A stretch of DNA of 64,000 nt from Parasulfuritortus cantonensis (GTDB taxonomy: Bacteria; Pseudomonadota; Gammaproteobacteria; Burkholderiales; Thiobacillaceae), in the NCBI RefSeq assembly GCF_004337445.1, contig NZ_SJZB01000049.1, positions 1 to 64,000 on the forward strand, read 5' to 3'. Below, piece after piece: positions 22,350 to 32,956 of this stretch (position 1 is the stretch's first letter; each line of letters begins with the position of its first letter). The notes beneath the pieces are model-generated. The model ran no database searches. It saw only the letters and a program-made list of their open reading frames with translations, and was not told the origin of the DNA. The position numbers and the translations under genes are program-made.

Positions 22350-22377
22350 GCCGGGGTTCGTCCCCGGCTTTTTTTTT
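22350..22377 (+). terminator. Strong Rho-independent terminator
   Basis: Stem GCCGGGG/CCCCGGC (7 bp), 5-nt loop TTCGT, then nine T. Ends the transcript of the Cys-rich protein 27 bp after its stop. Confidence 0.92.
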
Positions 22378-22430
22378 CCGCCGGCCGCCGACGGCTTGCT
22401 GGCCGCAGGCCCTGCGGGCATGATGCGGAC

Positions 22431-24390
<1,960 letters not shown>

Positions 24391-24432
24391 ACGTCATACG
24401 GCCGGCGTCGCGCCGGTGGGGACGGGAAATTG

Positions 24433-24457
24433 GGCGCGCCGACTTGGCGCGCCTTTT
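24433..24457 (+). terminator. Terminator after glnB
   Basis: GGCGCGCC, 5-nt loop, GGCGCGCC, then TTTT. The stem is 8 bp and flanked by ATTG/CAAT, so it can extend. It ends at the stop codon of the convergent oxidase gene and may serve both directions. Confidence 0.75.
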
Positions 24458-25839
24458 CAATCGGGCAGTTTCTTGCCCGGGTTCAATATGCCGTGGGGAT
24501 CGAACAGCGCCTTGACCTGACGCATCAGGGCCAGGGTGGCCGGCTCGAACTCCAGGCCCACGAACGGCCGCTTCTCGCTGCCGATGCCGTGTTCGCCGGA
24601 CAGGCTGCCGGACAGGCCGAGGACCGTGCGCACCAACTCCAGCCGGCAGGCCCGGGCGCGCGTCATCTCGTCGATGTCGTCCGGATGGACCATGATGTTG
24701 ACGTGCAGGTTGCCGTTGCCGGCATGGCCGAAGGCGACCACCGGCACGCGGTGGCGGCGGCCCAGGTCGTCGATGGCGGCGACCAGGTCGGCGAGCTTGC
24801 CGACCGGCACCACGACATCCTCGTTGATCTTGAGCGGGGCGATCTTCTTGACGGCGTGCGAGAGCGACTTGCGGGCCGTCCACAGGTGGGCGATCTCGGC
24901 CTTGGAGAAGCCGCTCTGCACCTCGAGCAGGCCGTCGCCGCGCAGGGCCGCCTCCAGGGCCGCCAGGTGGCGCGGGATGTCCTCGTCGTCGCCCTCCACC
25001 TCGACCATCAGGATGGCCTGGGTACCGGCCGGCAGGCCCTCGGCGGCGCCGTATTCGCGCACCGCGTCGATGGAACGGCCGTCCATGAATTCCAGGGCGT
25101 AGGGCACCACGGGTTGGCGCATGGCGCGGATCACCGCCTCGCAGGCGGCCCGGGTGCCGGAATAGCAGACGCGCAGGCTGGCGATGCGGCGCGGCGCCGG
25201 CAGGAGCCGCAGGGTGGCCTCGGTGATCAATGCCAACGTGCCCTCGGAACCGACCAGCAGGCGGGTCAGGTCGTAGCCGGTGGCGTACTTGGTGGTCCGG
25301 CTGCCGGTGCGGATCTCGCGCCCGTCGCCGAGCACGGCGCGCAGGCCGAGGACGTGGTCGCGCGTGGTGCCGTACTTGACCGCGCGCGGCCCGGCCGCAT
25401 TCATGGCCAGGTTGCCGCCGATCCGGCTGTAGGCGCCGGAACCCGGGTCCGGCGCGTACATCAGGCCGGCACTGGCGGCCAGTTCGTCGATGTCGTCGGT
25501 CACCACGCCCGGCTGCACCACCATGAGGCGGTTGTCGGGGTCGAATTCGAGGACGCGGTTCATGCATTCGAAGCTGACGACCAGGCTGCCCGGCGTCGGC
25601 AGGGCGCCGCCGACGTTGCCGGAACCGGCGCCGCGCGGCGTGATGGGCAGGCGGGCGCGCCCGGCGATGGCGACGATGCCGGCGACGTGGTCGTGGCTGG
25701 CCGGGAACAGCACCGCCTCGGGCGTACAGGATTTCGGGGTTTCGTCGCTGGCGTACAGGGCCAGGGTGGCGGGGTCGGTGTGGACCCGGTCCGCGCCCAG
25801 CAGGGCGACGAACTCGTTCTGCAATGGCTCGGAAAGCAT
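24457..25839 (-). CDS. FAD-linked oxidase, GlcD/D-lactate dehydrogenase type
   Basis: 460 residues. The FAD_binding_4 (PCMH) domain shows P-I-T-P-R-G-A-G-S-G-N-V-G-G-A and G-S-G-A-Y-S-R-I-G-G-N-L-A-M-N-A-A-G; the FAD-oxidase C-terminal domain shows V-V-A-F-G-H-A-G-N-G-N-L-H-V-N and S-G-E-H-G-I-G. This is the family of glycolate oxidase GlcD, D-lactate and D-2-hydroxyglutarate dehydrogenases; substrate cannot be decided from sequence alone. No glcE/glcF follow. The gph gene elsewhere in the window makes glycolate one possibility. It is the third gene of a minus-strand operon, overlapping the preceding gene by one base. Confidence 0.82.
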   Translation of the reverse strand: MLSEPLQNEFVALLGADRVHTDPATLALYASDETPKSCTPEAVLFPASHDHVAGIVAIAGRARLPITPRGAGSGNVGGALPTPGSLVVSFECMNRVLEFDPDNRLMVVQPGVVTDDIDELAASAGLMYAPDPGSGAYSRIGGNLAMNAAGPRAVKYGTTRDHVLGLRAVLGDGREIRTGSRTTKYATGYDLTRLLVGSEGTLALITEATLRLLPAPRRIASLRVCYSGTRAACEAVIRAMRQPVVPYALEFMDGRSIDAVREYGAAEGLPAGTQAILMVEVEGDDEDIPRHLAALEAALRGDGLLEVQSGFSKAEIAHLWTARKSLSHAVKKIAPLKINEDVVVPVGKLADLVAAIDDLGRRHRVPVVAFGHAGNGNLHVNIMVHPDDIDEMTRARACRLELVRTVLGLSGSLSGEHGIGSEKRPFVGLEFEPATLALMRQVKALFDPHGILNPGKKLPD

Positions 25840-26411
25840 CAGCCCAGGGCCGCCTCGATGATTTCGGCCGCCTCCGCCATGGCGTCGGTATCCGGGAAGC
25901 GGGCGTAGGTCTCCTGCACCGCGATGTCGTACAGGGGCCGGACGAAGGGCGCCTCGGCCTGCGTCGCCATGACGTGGCGCAGGGATTGGGTCATCACCTT
26001 GTCCAGGGAGACCAGGCGGCGGCCCTTGATGATGCCGTCGTCGGCGTCGACCAGGGTGATGATCAGGCGGCTGCGTTCGCCGGTCGGCTCGGCCGGCAGT
26101 TCGCGTTCGCCTTCCGGCACCAGATGCACGTTGAAGGCCGCGTCGGACCACTCGCAGACGTCGTCGACCTTGTAGAGCAGGAAGGCGGCGGGGCCATGGT
26201 CGTACAGGCCGACCGTGACCGGCCGGTCGCGCAGGCCGGCGAGTTCGGCCGGACTCGGCCCCGACCAGAACAGGGTGAGGTCGTGGGCGCCGTTCTTGTA
26301 CAGGTAGCGCACGCCCTCGTCGTAACGGTTGTAGTCGGGCGAATAGGGTTCGCCGATGCGGCGGCTGTCGGACGGGAGGTCCGGCCGGGTGAATACGTGT
26401 ATTTCGCTCAT
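25839..26411 (-). CDS. Hypothetical protein, about 190 residues
   Basis: A soluble protein with no signal peptide or membrane segment and no family I can name. It starts M-S-E-I-H-V-F-T-R-P-D and has a Tyr-rich N-terminal part (Y-S-P-D-Y-N-R-Y-D-E-G-V-R-Y-L-Y), a central A-A-F-L-L-Y-K-V-D-D, and an Ala/Glu-rich C-terminal helix. Four-base overlap with the SseB-like gene upstream and one-base overlap with the oxidase downstream show a tight operon, so it probably supports the oxidase or shares its regulation. Confidence 0.6.
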   Translation of the reverse strand: MSEIHVFTRPDLPSDSRRIGEPYSPDYNRYDEGVRYLYKNGAHDLTLFWSGPSPAELAGLRDRPVTVGLYDHGPAAFLLYKVDDVCEWSDAAFNVHLVPEGERELPAEPTGERSRLIITLVDADDGIIKGRRLVSLDKVMTQSLRHVMATQAEAPFVRPLYDIAVQETYARFPDTDAMAEAAEIIEAALG

Positions 26412-26833
26412 TCCTGTTCTTGCGGCAGCAGGGCGGCGAGCATGGCCACCATGCCGGGGTCGAAATCGAAGCCGGCTTCCATGCCCGGGTTGAGGGCGAT
26501 GGCGATGTCGGCGCTCATGCGGCGGACGATCCAGGACAGCTCGGTGAGCAGGCCGCCGCCATAACCGGGGTAGGCGGCCAGGAAATCCTTGGCGCGATCG
26601 GGTCCGCTGAAGACGATCAGGGCACGGTTGCCGTCGTCATCCTCCAGCACCAGGGGGTCCGCCTGGGTGGAGCGCTGGAAACCGGCGATGGCGTTCTTTT
26701 CGTCCTTGACCGGCATGAACACCTGCATGTCCATGATCCGGCGGGCGAACTCCTCCGGTTCGACGGCGCCTTGCAGCATTTCCGCCAGCAGGCGTTCGAT
26801 GTCGTTGCGCGGGTCGAAGCTGACCGTGTCCAT
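26408..26833 (-). CDS. SseB-family protein
   Basis: 141 residues from ATG 26833 (M-D-T-V-S-F-D). The region M-Q-V-F-M-P-V-K-D through D-P-L-V-L-E-D-D-D-G-N-R-A-L-I-V-F-S matches the SseB N-terminal fold seen in rhodanese-enhancing/secretion-associated proteins of unknown biochemistry. First gene of the SseB-hypothetical-oxidase operon, with ATGA overlap to the next. About 250 bp upstream to the divergent glycosyltransferase hold no other gene that I see. Confidence 0.6.
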   Translation of the reverse strand: MDTVSFDPRNDIERLLAEMLQGAVEPEEFARRIMDMQVFMPVKDEKNAIAGFQRSTQADPLVLEDDDGNRALIVFSGPDRAKDFLAAYPGYGGGLLTELSWIVRRMSADIAIALNPGMEAGFDFDPGMVAMLAALLPQEQE

Positions 26834-27082
26834 GGAGAGGTCCGGTTTGTGGAAAGCGTCGAAGGATACCACCAGTCGCCGCCGCCGGAAAAACCCCCGA
26901 GGTCCGCCGTGGCCCGGCAATCAGGCCGCGCGCGGTGATATGATTCGCCCCCACAGCTTGGATAAGCAACCTTGCCCTGGTCCAGGGTGTCCCGCGGGAG
27001 CGGGGCGCGTCGGACGGCGGCCCGGGACAAAGTGATAGAGCGAGGTCTGCTCCTGGCGCGGAGCCGGGAGAACAAGCCGGAT

Positions 27083-27868
27083 ATGCGGATTCCCATTTAC
27101 CTGATCAATCTGGACCAGCGTCCCGACCGTTTGGCGGCGATGCAGGAACGGCTACGCGGCCTCGTATACACGCGCGTGCCGGCGTTCGACGGCAACCGGC
27201 TGGCGGCGGATGCCTTGGCCGGACGGGAGGTGTCGGCGAAGCTGACGCGTAACGAGATCGGCTGTTATCTCAGCCATGAGGCGGTCTGGCGGGATGTCGT
27301 CGAGAAACGCCACCCGCTCGCTTGCGTCCTCGAGGACGACGTCGTATTCAGCCGCGAATTCGCCGATTTCATGGCGTCCGGGTGCTGGGCGGACCTGGAC
27401 TTCGATCTGGTCAAACTGGACAACTGGCCGGGCGAGATCGTCCTGTCCAGGCTGGGGCGGCGGATTCGGCACCGGGCGGTATACCGTATCCGCTCGACCA
27501 CTTTCAGTGCGGCCTGCTACCTCGTATCCGCCCGCGGTGCCGCCAAGCTGCTCCGGGAAGGGCGCACCCTCCGTCATGCCGTTGACATCCTTCAGTTCGC
27601 GACCAAAAGTCCCTGGCTGCTCGCCAACAAGGTCTATCAGCTGAGCCCGGCGATCGCCGCCCAGGAACAACTGGTCACCGCGACACCATCGTCGAGTGAC
27701 ATCGAGGCGTCTCGAATCGAGGCGCGGCGGCGGCGCAAGAGTCTGAAACGGCGTGGCCTGGCGAGAGTGGTGAGGGAGGTCGAGCGGATCTACCGCCAGG
27801 CCCGGGCCCTGCCCGGGCGGATCGCCTCGGCGGTCAAGAACAAGCGGCGCGAGATCGGCTTCGACTAG
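27083..27868 (+). CDS. Family 25 glycosyltransferase (LPS/LOS biosynthesis)
   Basis: 261 residues. M-R-I-P-I-Y-L-I-N-L-D-Q-R-P-D-R-L is the GT25 opening, then E-I-G-C-Y-L-S-H-E-A-V-W near residue 57 and the acidic L-E-D-D-V-V-F (E-D-D metal/nucleotide motif). Typically transfers galactose or glucose to lipooligosaccharide. A very basic C-terminal tail (R-R-R-R-K-S-L-K-R-R) may bind membrane. ATG 27083 starts the conserved strand; upstream in-frame codons lack a ribosome binding site. It stands alone between two minus-strand operons. Confidence 0.85.
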   Translation: MRIPIYLINLDQRPDRLAAMQERLRGLVYTRVPAFDGNRLAADALAGREVSAKLTRNEIGCYLSHEAVWRDVVEKRHPLACVLEDDVVFSREFADFMASGCWADLDFDLVKLDNWPGEIVLSRLGRRIRHRAVYRIRSTTFSAACYLVSARGAAKLLREGRTLRHAVDILQFATKSPWLLANKVYQLSPAIAAQEQLVTATPSSSDIEASRIEARRRRKSLKRRGLARVVREVERIYRQARALPGRIASAVKNKRREIGFD

Positions 27869-27886
27869 GGGCGGCCAGGCCCCGGC

Positions 27887-29116
27887 TCAAATCCACTTCC
27901 GTGGATCGATGTTCCAGGCCTCGAACGCCTCGTGACCGACCACCCTGTCGCGGCTGGCCGGTTGGGCGAGGTCGACGATCTCGGGTTTCACGTACAGGTT
28001 GCCTTTGGCGTTGAAGACCACCAGGACCACGGGCTGCATGAGGCGGTCCGGATGCTGCTCCATGACGATGCCCAGGCGGCCGCTGTCGAGACGCACCAGG
28101 GAGCCGGTCGGATAGATGCCGACCACGCGGACGAAGTGGCGTACCAACTCCGGGTCGAAGTGGAACTTGCTCCACTCCAGCAGCTTGCCCAGTGCCTCGG
28201 TGGGCGGCATGCCCTTGTGGTAGACGCGGTCGGAAGAAATGGCGTCGTAGACGTCGACGATCGCGCCCATGCGGCCGTATAGCGAAATCTCCTCGCCCTT
28301 GAGGCGGTTCGGATAGCCGGTGCCGTCGTAGCGTTCGTGGTGCAGGGCGGCGACGTCGAGGGCGATCTGGGAAATGCCCGGCGTGTGCTGCAGGATGATC
28401 TTGCTCTGCACGACGTGCGATTTCATCTTGGCAAATTCGGCTTCGGTCAGCTTGGCCGGCTTGTTCAGGATGCTTTCCGGCACCTTGGCCTTGCCGACGT
28501 CGTGGAGCAGGGCACCGATGGCGATCTCGCGGATGGTCGGCCGGTCCAACTCGAGGCCGCGTGCGAAGGCGATCATCAGCGTGCACACCGAGACCGAGTG
28601 CTGGAAGGTGTAGTTGTCGTGCTCCTTCAGCATGCCGAGCGGCAGCAGGGCATCCGGATTGCGGAAGATCGAATCGACCATGCTTTCGACCAGCGGCTCG
28701 ACCTTCTCCATCTCGATCTGCTTGCCGAGGCGGATGTCCTGGATCATGCCGTGGACGATTTCGTTGGCCTCGCTGTGCAGGCGCTCGGCACGCCGGCGTT
28801 CCTCGGCGAGCGGCGTGCGCGTCGGCGCCGCCGGCTCCTCGGCGATGGCGATCAGCTGGGATTCGATCTCGCGCCGCACCTCGTCCTCGGTGGGCGCCTG
28901 CTGGTCGATGTCGCGGCCCCGGCTGACGTCGATGTAGATGTCGTGGATGCCCAGTTCGCGAATCTTGCGGACCGTGGCCAAGTCCTTGATCAGGAAATGG
29001 CTGGCGACGAAGGGATGGTCCATCCAGCCGCAGTTGACGTCATGGACGTACATGCCCGGGCGCAGGTGTTCGACCGGGATCTTCTTGATCTTGTCGTGGT
29101 CAGCGGTGGCGGTCAT
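27887..29116 (-). CDS. DUF3391 / HD-GYP domain protein (putative c-di-GMP phosphodiesterase)
   Basis: 409 residues. The N-terminal DUF3391 region (I-P-V-E-H-L-R-P-G-M-Y-V, about 12-110) precedes an HD-GYP domain carrying H-D-V-G-K, the H-H-E-R-Y-D-G-T-G-Y-P motif and downstream D-V-Y-D-A. These residues are the full metal and catalytic set of active HD-GYP phosphodiesterases, which degrade cyclic di-GMP and so favour motility. No membrane segments, so cytoplasmic. It is a single-gene unit as far as the sequence shows; the chemoreceptor at 54 kb is a plausible functional partner only by theme. Confidence 0.88.
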   Translation of the reverse strand: MTATADHDKIKKIPVEHLRPGMYVHDVNCGWMDHPFVASHFLIKDLATVRKIRELGIHDIYIDVSRGRDIDQQAPTEDEVRREIESQLIAIAEEPAAPTRTPLAEERRRAERLHSEANEIVHGMIQDIRLGKQIEMEKVEPLVESMVDSIFRNPDALLPLGMLKEHDNYTFQHSVSVCTLMIAFARGLELDRPTIREIAIGALLHDVGKAKVPESILNKPAKLTEAEFAKMKSHVVQSKIILQHTPGISQIALDVAALHHERYDGTGYPNRLKGEEISLYGRMGAIVDVYDAISSDRVYHKGMPPTEALGKLLEWSKFHFDPELVRHFVRVVGIYPTGSLVRLDSGRLGIVMEQHPDRLMQPVVLVVFNAKGNLYVKPEIVDLAQPASRDRVVGHEAFEAWNIDPRKWI

Positions 29117-29196
29117 GCCGTCGGCACCTGTGTGGAACGGGATACGGGTTCCGGAATGTTAATTCTTGTCTGACGCCGACGCCACGCTAGGCGCTG

Positions 29197-29745
29197 TCAG
29201 CGCCCGTATTGCTGCTGCATCTTCTGCATCTGTTTCATCATCTCGGGATCGATGTCGAACTTGCCGCCGCCCGGCATGCCGGTCACGGTCATCGAGCCAT
29301 GTTTCTGGCCGGGCTTGCAGGGGCCCAGCCAACGGCCCTCCATGACCGCGTGGTTGCTGGCCATGCCGTGCACCGGCGGGGAGAACTGGGTCGTCGATTC
29401 CATGCGGTACTGGCTGCTCAGATTGCCCGTGATGACCGTGTGTCCGGTGGCGGTGGTCTGGTCGAACTTGCACACCGAGTCGATCACGACGGTATTGCCG
29501 GAGCGCTTGGTATCGATCTTCGAGCACTGCTTGCGGATACCCTGGTTGCTGTCGCGCTGGGCGCTGACGTCGTCCTGCCGCTGGTCCACGCACATCTGGA
29601 CGGTCATGCCCGGGGTGCCATCGGCGCTGGTCTTGATTTCCCACAGGCCGGACTTGCGCTGCGGCATGTCGGCCGCTTGCACGCTGCCGGCGGCGGCTGC
29701 CACGGCGAGCCCGAGGATGGACAGGATGCGCTTGGATGCGGTCAT
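29197..29745 (-). CDS. Periplasmic DUF3617 protein
   Basis: 182 residues with a signal peptide (1-24, S-V-Q-A-A-D). The mature part begins R-K-S-G-L-W-E-I-K, the hallmark of DUF3617, and ends with Met/Gln-rich M-M-K-Q-M-Q-K-M-Q-Q-Q. Four cysteines are spaced as two likely disulfides (M-C-V-D, K-Q-C-S, S-V-C-K, G-P-C-K). Function of the family is unknown. It stands alone between the HD-GYP gene and the tRNA cluster. Confidence 0.75.
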   Translation of the reverse strand: MTASKRILSILGLAVAAAAGSVQAADMPQRKSGLWEIKTSADGTPGMTVQMCVDQRQDDVSAQRDSNQGIRKQCSKIDTKRSGNTVVIDSVCKFDQTTATGHTVITGNLSSQYRMESTTQFSPPVHGMASNHAVMEGRWLGPCKPGQKHGSMTVTGMPGGGKFDIDPEMMKQMQKMQQQYGR

Positions 29746-29835
29746 GAGCTGGCTCCCGATTGTTTAATGCGGTCGTAAGTTTCCCACGAATGGCCGGCAC
29801 TGTCTGCACGGCGGGAACTCGGGATCAGGGGAGGT

Positions 29836-29912
29836 TGGCGGAGTGGACGGGACTCGAACCCGCGACCCCCGGCGTGACAGGCCGGTATTCTAACCAACTG
29901 AACTACCACTCC
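29836..29912 (-). tRNA. tRNA-Asp (anticodon GTC)
   Basis: Minus-strand cloverleaf: acceptor GGAGTGG/CCACTCC, anticodon loop CTGTCAC (GTC), T-arm GCGGG-TTCGAGT-CCCGT, discriminator G and encoded CCA. First-read gene of the cluster on its right-hand transcription order is tRNA-Ser, so this is the last. Confidence 0.96.
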
Positions 29913-29952
29913 TAGTACTGCTCCGACGCTGATGGCTCAGCCTCGTACAACT

Positions 29953-30029
29953 TGGCGCGCTCGGCAGGATTCGAACCCACGACCCCCTGGTTCGTAGCCA
30001 GGTACTCTATCCAACTGAGCTACGAGCGC
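29953..30029 (-). tRNA. tRNA-Arg (anticodon ACG)
   Basis: Minus-strand cloverleaf: acceptor GCGCTCG/CGAGCGC, anticodon stem CCTGG/CCAGG with loop CTACGAA (ACG, read as inosine-CG for CGN codons), T-arm GTGGG-TTCGAAT-CCTGC, encoded CCA. 40 bp from tRNA-Asp. Confidence 0.96.
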
Positions 30030-30099
30030 TTCGGAAAGAGCGCGGATTATATAGAACTCCGGCTTTTTCGCAACGACAAATTTTCATCGCCGTGTAATC

Positions 30100-30192
30100 T
30101 GGCGGAGACGAGAAGATTCGAACTTCCGATCCAGGTTTTGCCCAGATGCTCCCTTAGCAGGGGAGTGCCTTCGACCACTCGGCCACGTCTCC
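30100..30192 (-). tRNA. tRNA-Ser (anticodon GCT)
   Basis: 93-nt class II tRNA with a long variable arm. Acceptor GGAGACG/CGTCTCC, anticodon stem CTCCC/GGGAG around CTGCTAA (GCT), T-arm GGAAG-TTCGAAT-CTTCT, encoded CCA. 70 bp upstream of tRNA-Arg(ACG); probably co-transcribed Ser-Arg-Asp. Confidence 0.96.
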
Positions 30193-30264
30193 GTTCCCGT
30201 CCCGGCGAACCGGGTTGCGAGAGGCCGGCAGGATACCCGCGCAGGCCCGAAAAATCAATGCCGG

Positions 30265-30305
30265 CGCGTCGGTCGACGCGCGCGGCGGATCCGCCCGGGC
30301 GGATC
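30265..30305. repeat. Two adjacent GC palindromes after lysC
   Basis: GCGCGTCG-N2-CGACGCGC (about 30264-30281) and the perfect 18-bp palindrome centred on CCCGGG (30288-30305) lie between lysC and tRNA-Ser. On the minus strand a T5 stretch follows about 10 nt after the second stem, so they may form a weak terminator for lysC. Confidence 0.4.
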
Positions 30306-30313
30306 GCTCCCCG

Positions 30314-31558
30314 TCAGGCGACGGCGGCCTTCGCGTCCGGACCGTTCTCCAGGCCGAATACCTGGTGCAGGGTACGCACGGCCAGTTCCATGTACTTGTC
30401 CTCGACCACCACGGAAATCTTGATCTCCGAGGTGGAGATCATCTGGATGTTGATGTTCTCGGCCGCCAGGGCCTTGAACATCTTGCTGGCCACGCCGGCG
30501 TGGGTGCGCATGCCGACGCCGACGATGGACACCTTGGCGATGCGGTCGTCGCCGACCACCTCGCGGGCACCGATGGCGGTCTTGACCATGTTGAGAACCT
30601 CCATGGCCTTCTTCATCTCGCCCCGGTTCACCGTGAAGGAGAAGTCGGTGGTGCCGTCGACGCCGACGTTCTGCACGATCATGTCGACGTCGATGTTGGC
30701 GTCGGCGATCGGGGCCAGGATGTGGCCGGCGACGCCCGGCTTGTCGGGTACGCCCAGGATGGTGAGCTTGGCCTCGTCGCGGTTGAAGGCGATGCCGGAG
30801 ATGATGGCTTGTTCCATGGAATCTTCCTCGAATGTGATCAGGGTGCCTTCGCCTTCATCCTCGAAGCTGGACAGCACCCGCAGTTTGACCTTGTACTTGC
30901 CGGCGAACTCGACCGAGCGGATTTGCAGCACCTTGGAGCCCAGGCTGGCCAGTTCCAGCATCTCCTCGAAGGTGATGGTGTCGAGCTTGCGCGCCTCGGG
31001 TACCACGCGCGGGTCGGTGGTGTAGACGCCGTCGACGTCGGTGTAGATCTGGCACTCGTCGGCGGTCAGGGCGGCAGCCAGGGCGACGCCGGTGGTGTCC
31101 GAGCCGCCGCGGCCCAGGGTCGTGATGTTGTTGTCGGCATCGACGCCCTGGAAGCCGGCGACCACGACCACCTGGCCGTTGTCGAGCGCGGCGCGCATGG
31201 CCCGGTCGTCGATCTCCTCGATGCGTGCCTTGGTGAAGGCATTGTCGGTACGCAGGGGGATCTGCCAGCCGGTGAAGCTCTTCGCCTTCAGGCCGAGGTC
31301 CTTGAGCGCCATGGCCAGCAGGGCGATGGTGACCTGTTCGCCGGTGGAGATCAGGACATCCAGTTCACGCGGGTCCGGGTCCTTGTTGATTTCCTTGGCC
31401 AGGGCGATGAGCCGGTTCGTCTCGCCGGACATGGCCGAGACCACGACCACCACCTGGTGGCCGAGCATCTTGAATTTCGCCACCCGCTCCGCCACGTTGC
31501 GGATACGCTCGATCGAACCGACCGAGGTGCCGCCGTATTTCTGCACGATCAGTGCCAT
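30314..31558 (-). CDS. lysC: Aspartate kinase
   Basis: First step to Lys, Thr and Met: phosphorylates aspartate. 414 residues from ATG 31558 (GGGAAA upstream). Kinase domain opens [10 protein letters not shown] and contains G-R-G-G-S-D-T-T and [10 protein letters not shown]; two ACT domains from about residue 265 ([11 protein letters not shown] and [12 protein letters not shown]) bind feedback amino acids. The single-chain length is typical of the betaproteobacterial Lys/Thr-regulated form. Divergent from the YccA gene. Confidence 0.95.
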   Translation of the reverse strand: MALIVQKYGGTSVGSIERIRNVAERVAKFKMLGHQVVVVVSAMSGETNRLIALAKEINKDPDPRELDVLISTGEQVTIALLAMALKDLGLKAKSFTGWQIPLRTDNAFTKARIEEIDDRAMRAALDNGQVVVVAGFQGVDADNNITTLGRGGSDTTGVALAAALTADECQIYTDVDGVYTTDPRVVPEARKLDTITFEEMLELASLGSKVLQIRSVEFAGKYKVKLRVLSSFEDEGEGTLITFEEDSMEQAIISGIAFNRDEAKLTILGVPDKPGVAGHILAPIADANIDVDMIVQNVGVDGTTDFSFTVNRGEMKKAMEVLNMVKTAIGAREVVGDDRIAKVSIVGVGMRTHAGVASKMFKALAAENINIQMISTSEIKISVVVEDKYMELAVRTLHQVFGLENGPDAKAAVA

Positions 31559-31619
31559 GATTTCCCAATAATCGCTTGAAAAGCTGAACATGTTACCGCA
31601 GTCGCATGATTGTTGGCGG

Positions 31620-31648
31620 TTGAAACTTCATGGCCATGCCCTTAGTCT
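31620..31648 (+). promoter_or_regulatory. Possible sigma-70 promoter for the YccA-family gene
   Basis: TTGAAA, 17 bp, TAGTCT, ending 34 bp before the ATG at 31683. The -35 is strong (5 of 6) and the -10 weak (3 of 6). Confidence 0.4.
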
Positions 31649-31682
31649 TAGCGGTGTTTGCAACCCATAGGGAAACGTAGCC

Positions 31683-32378
31683 ATGCAACCCCAATACGAC
31701 ATGACCGGTTACGACGGTTCCGTCAGCCTCGGCACCAGCCGCAACAAGGTCCTGCGCAACACCTACATGCTCCTCGGCATCTCCCTGGTGCCGACGGTGG
31801 TCGGCGCCCTGGTCGGCATGAGCATGAACTTCGCCTTCATGGCCGGCCACCCGATCCTGTACACGGTCGGCATGTTCGCCGTCATGATGGGCCTGTTCTT
31901 CGCCATTTCCGCCACCCGCAACAGCGGTCTCGGCGTCGTCCTGCTCCTGGTCCTGACCGGTTTCATGGGCCTGATGCTGGGGCCCATCCTGCAGGTCGCC
32001 CTGCACCTGTCGAACGGTGCCCAGATCGTCGGCCTGGCGGCCGGCGGCACCGCCGCCATCTTCATGGTCCTGGCCGGCATCGCCTCGACCAGCAAGCGCG
32101 ACTTCAGCTTCATGGGCAAGTTCCTGCTGGTCGGCATCGTGCTCCTCATCCTGGCCTCGGTCGCGAACCTGTTCTTCCATATCCCGGCCCTGGCCCTGAC
32201 CCTGTCGGCGGTGGCCGTCCTGCTCTTCTCCGGTTTCATCCTGTTCGATGTCAGCCGGGTGGTGAACGGCGGCGAGACCAATTACGTCATGGCCACCCTG
32301 GCGATCTACCTGGACATCTACAACCTGTTCGTCAACCTGCTGCAGTTGCTGATGGCCCTGATGGGCGAACGCGACTGA
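31683..32378 (+). CDS. Bax inhibitor-1 / YccA family membrane protein
   Basis: 231 residues with seven predicted membrane helices (from Y-M-L-L-G-I-S-L-V-P-T-V-V-G onward) and the family C-terminus I-Y-L-D-I-Y-N-L-F-V-N-L-L-Q-L-L. YccA/YbhL proteins are inner-membrane BI-1 homologues; YccA modulates the FtsH protease, others are linked to Ca2+ leak. The N-terminal M-Q-P-Q-Y-D is cytosolic. AGGGAA ribosome binding site upstream; a terminator follows, so probably monocistronic. Confidence 0.88.
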   Translation: MQPQYDMTGYDGSVSLGTSRNKVLRNTYMLLGISLVPTVVGALVGMSMNFAFMAGHPILYTVGMFAVMMGLFFAISATRNSGLGVVLLLVLTGFMGLMLGPILQVALHLSNGAQIVGLAAGGTAAIFMVLAGIASTSKRDFSFMGKFLLVGIVLLILASVANLFFHIPALALTLSAVAVLLFSGFILFDVSRVVNGGETNYVMATLAIYLDIYNLFVNLLQLLMALMGERD

Positions 32379-32398
32379 ACGTTCCGGGCACCCCGAGG

Positions 32399-32421
32399 AA
32401 AGCGGCTGCGGCCGCTTTTTT
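32399..32421 (+). terminator. Rho-independent terminator after the YccA-family gene
   Basis: Stem AAAGCGGC/GCCGCTTT (8 bp) with a TGCG tetraloop followed by T6. Lies 20 bp after the stop. Confidence 0.9.
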
Positions 32422-32487
32422 CATGTCCGCTGCCAGGGCCGGGCGTGCTATGTTTCCTATGCCACCACTATGGGAATCGGGGTCGCC

Positions 32488-32952
32488 ATGAGAACGCTGG
32501 TCCTGCTCGTCCTGCTGCTGTCGGTCGGCCTGGCCCGGGCCGAAGAGGCGGCCTTCTCGACCGGCCAGACCCTCTACCTGCCCATCTATTCGCATCTGCC
32601 CTACGGCAACAGGGTGGCGGCCGACAAGCCGGGCCTGTACCCGCTCTCCATCCTGGTCAGCCTGCGCAACACCGATCCCCGGCAGCCGATCCGGCTGACC
32701 TCGGCGCGTTACTACGACACCAACGGCAAGCTGCTGCGCGAGTACCTGAACGCGCCGCGCACGCTGGCTCCGCTGGCTACCCTGGAACTGTTCCTGGAAC
32801 GCAACGACCTGGCCGGCGGCTCGGGCGCCAACTTCCTCATCGCCTGGCAGGCCGACAAGCCGGTCAACGTGCCCATCGTCGAGGCGGTACACGCCGACGT
32901 CACCGGCAACCGCACCCTGTCCTTCGTCACCTCCGCGCGTCCGGTCAGGTAG
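32488..32952 (+). CDS. Exported DUF3124-like protein
   Basis: 154 residues from ATG 32488. A signal peptide ends L-A-R-A-E-E; the mature part has L-Y-L-P-I-Y-S-H-L-P-Y-G and a beta-rich body (V-S-L-R-N-T-D, T-S-A-R-Y-Y-D-T-N-G-K-L-L, A-P-L-A-T-L-E-L-F-L), the pattern of DUF3124. Function unknown. Ends 4 bp before the potassium channel gene, so it is probably the first gene of a DUF3124-channel-RCK operon and may act on the outside of the channel or be an unrelated passenger. Confidence 0.65.
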   Translation: MRTLVLLVLLLSVGLARAEEAAFSTGQTLYLPIYSHLPYGNRVAADKPGLYPLSILVSLRNTDPRQPIRLTSARYYDTNGKLLREYLNAPRTLAPLATLELFLERNDLAGGSGANFLIAWQADKPVNVPIVEAVHADVTGNRTLSFVTSARPVR

Positions 32953-32956
32953 CGGC

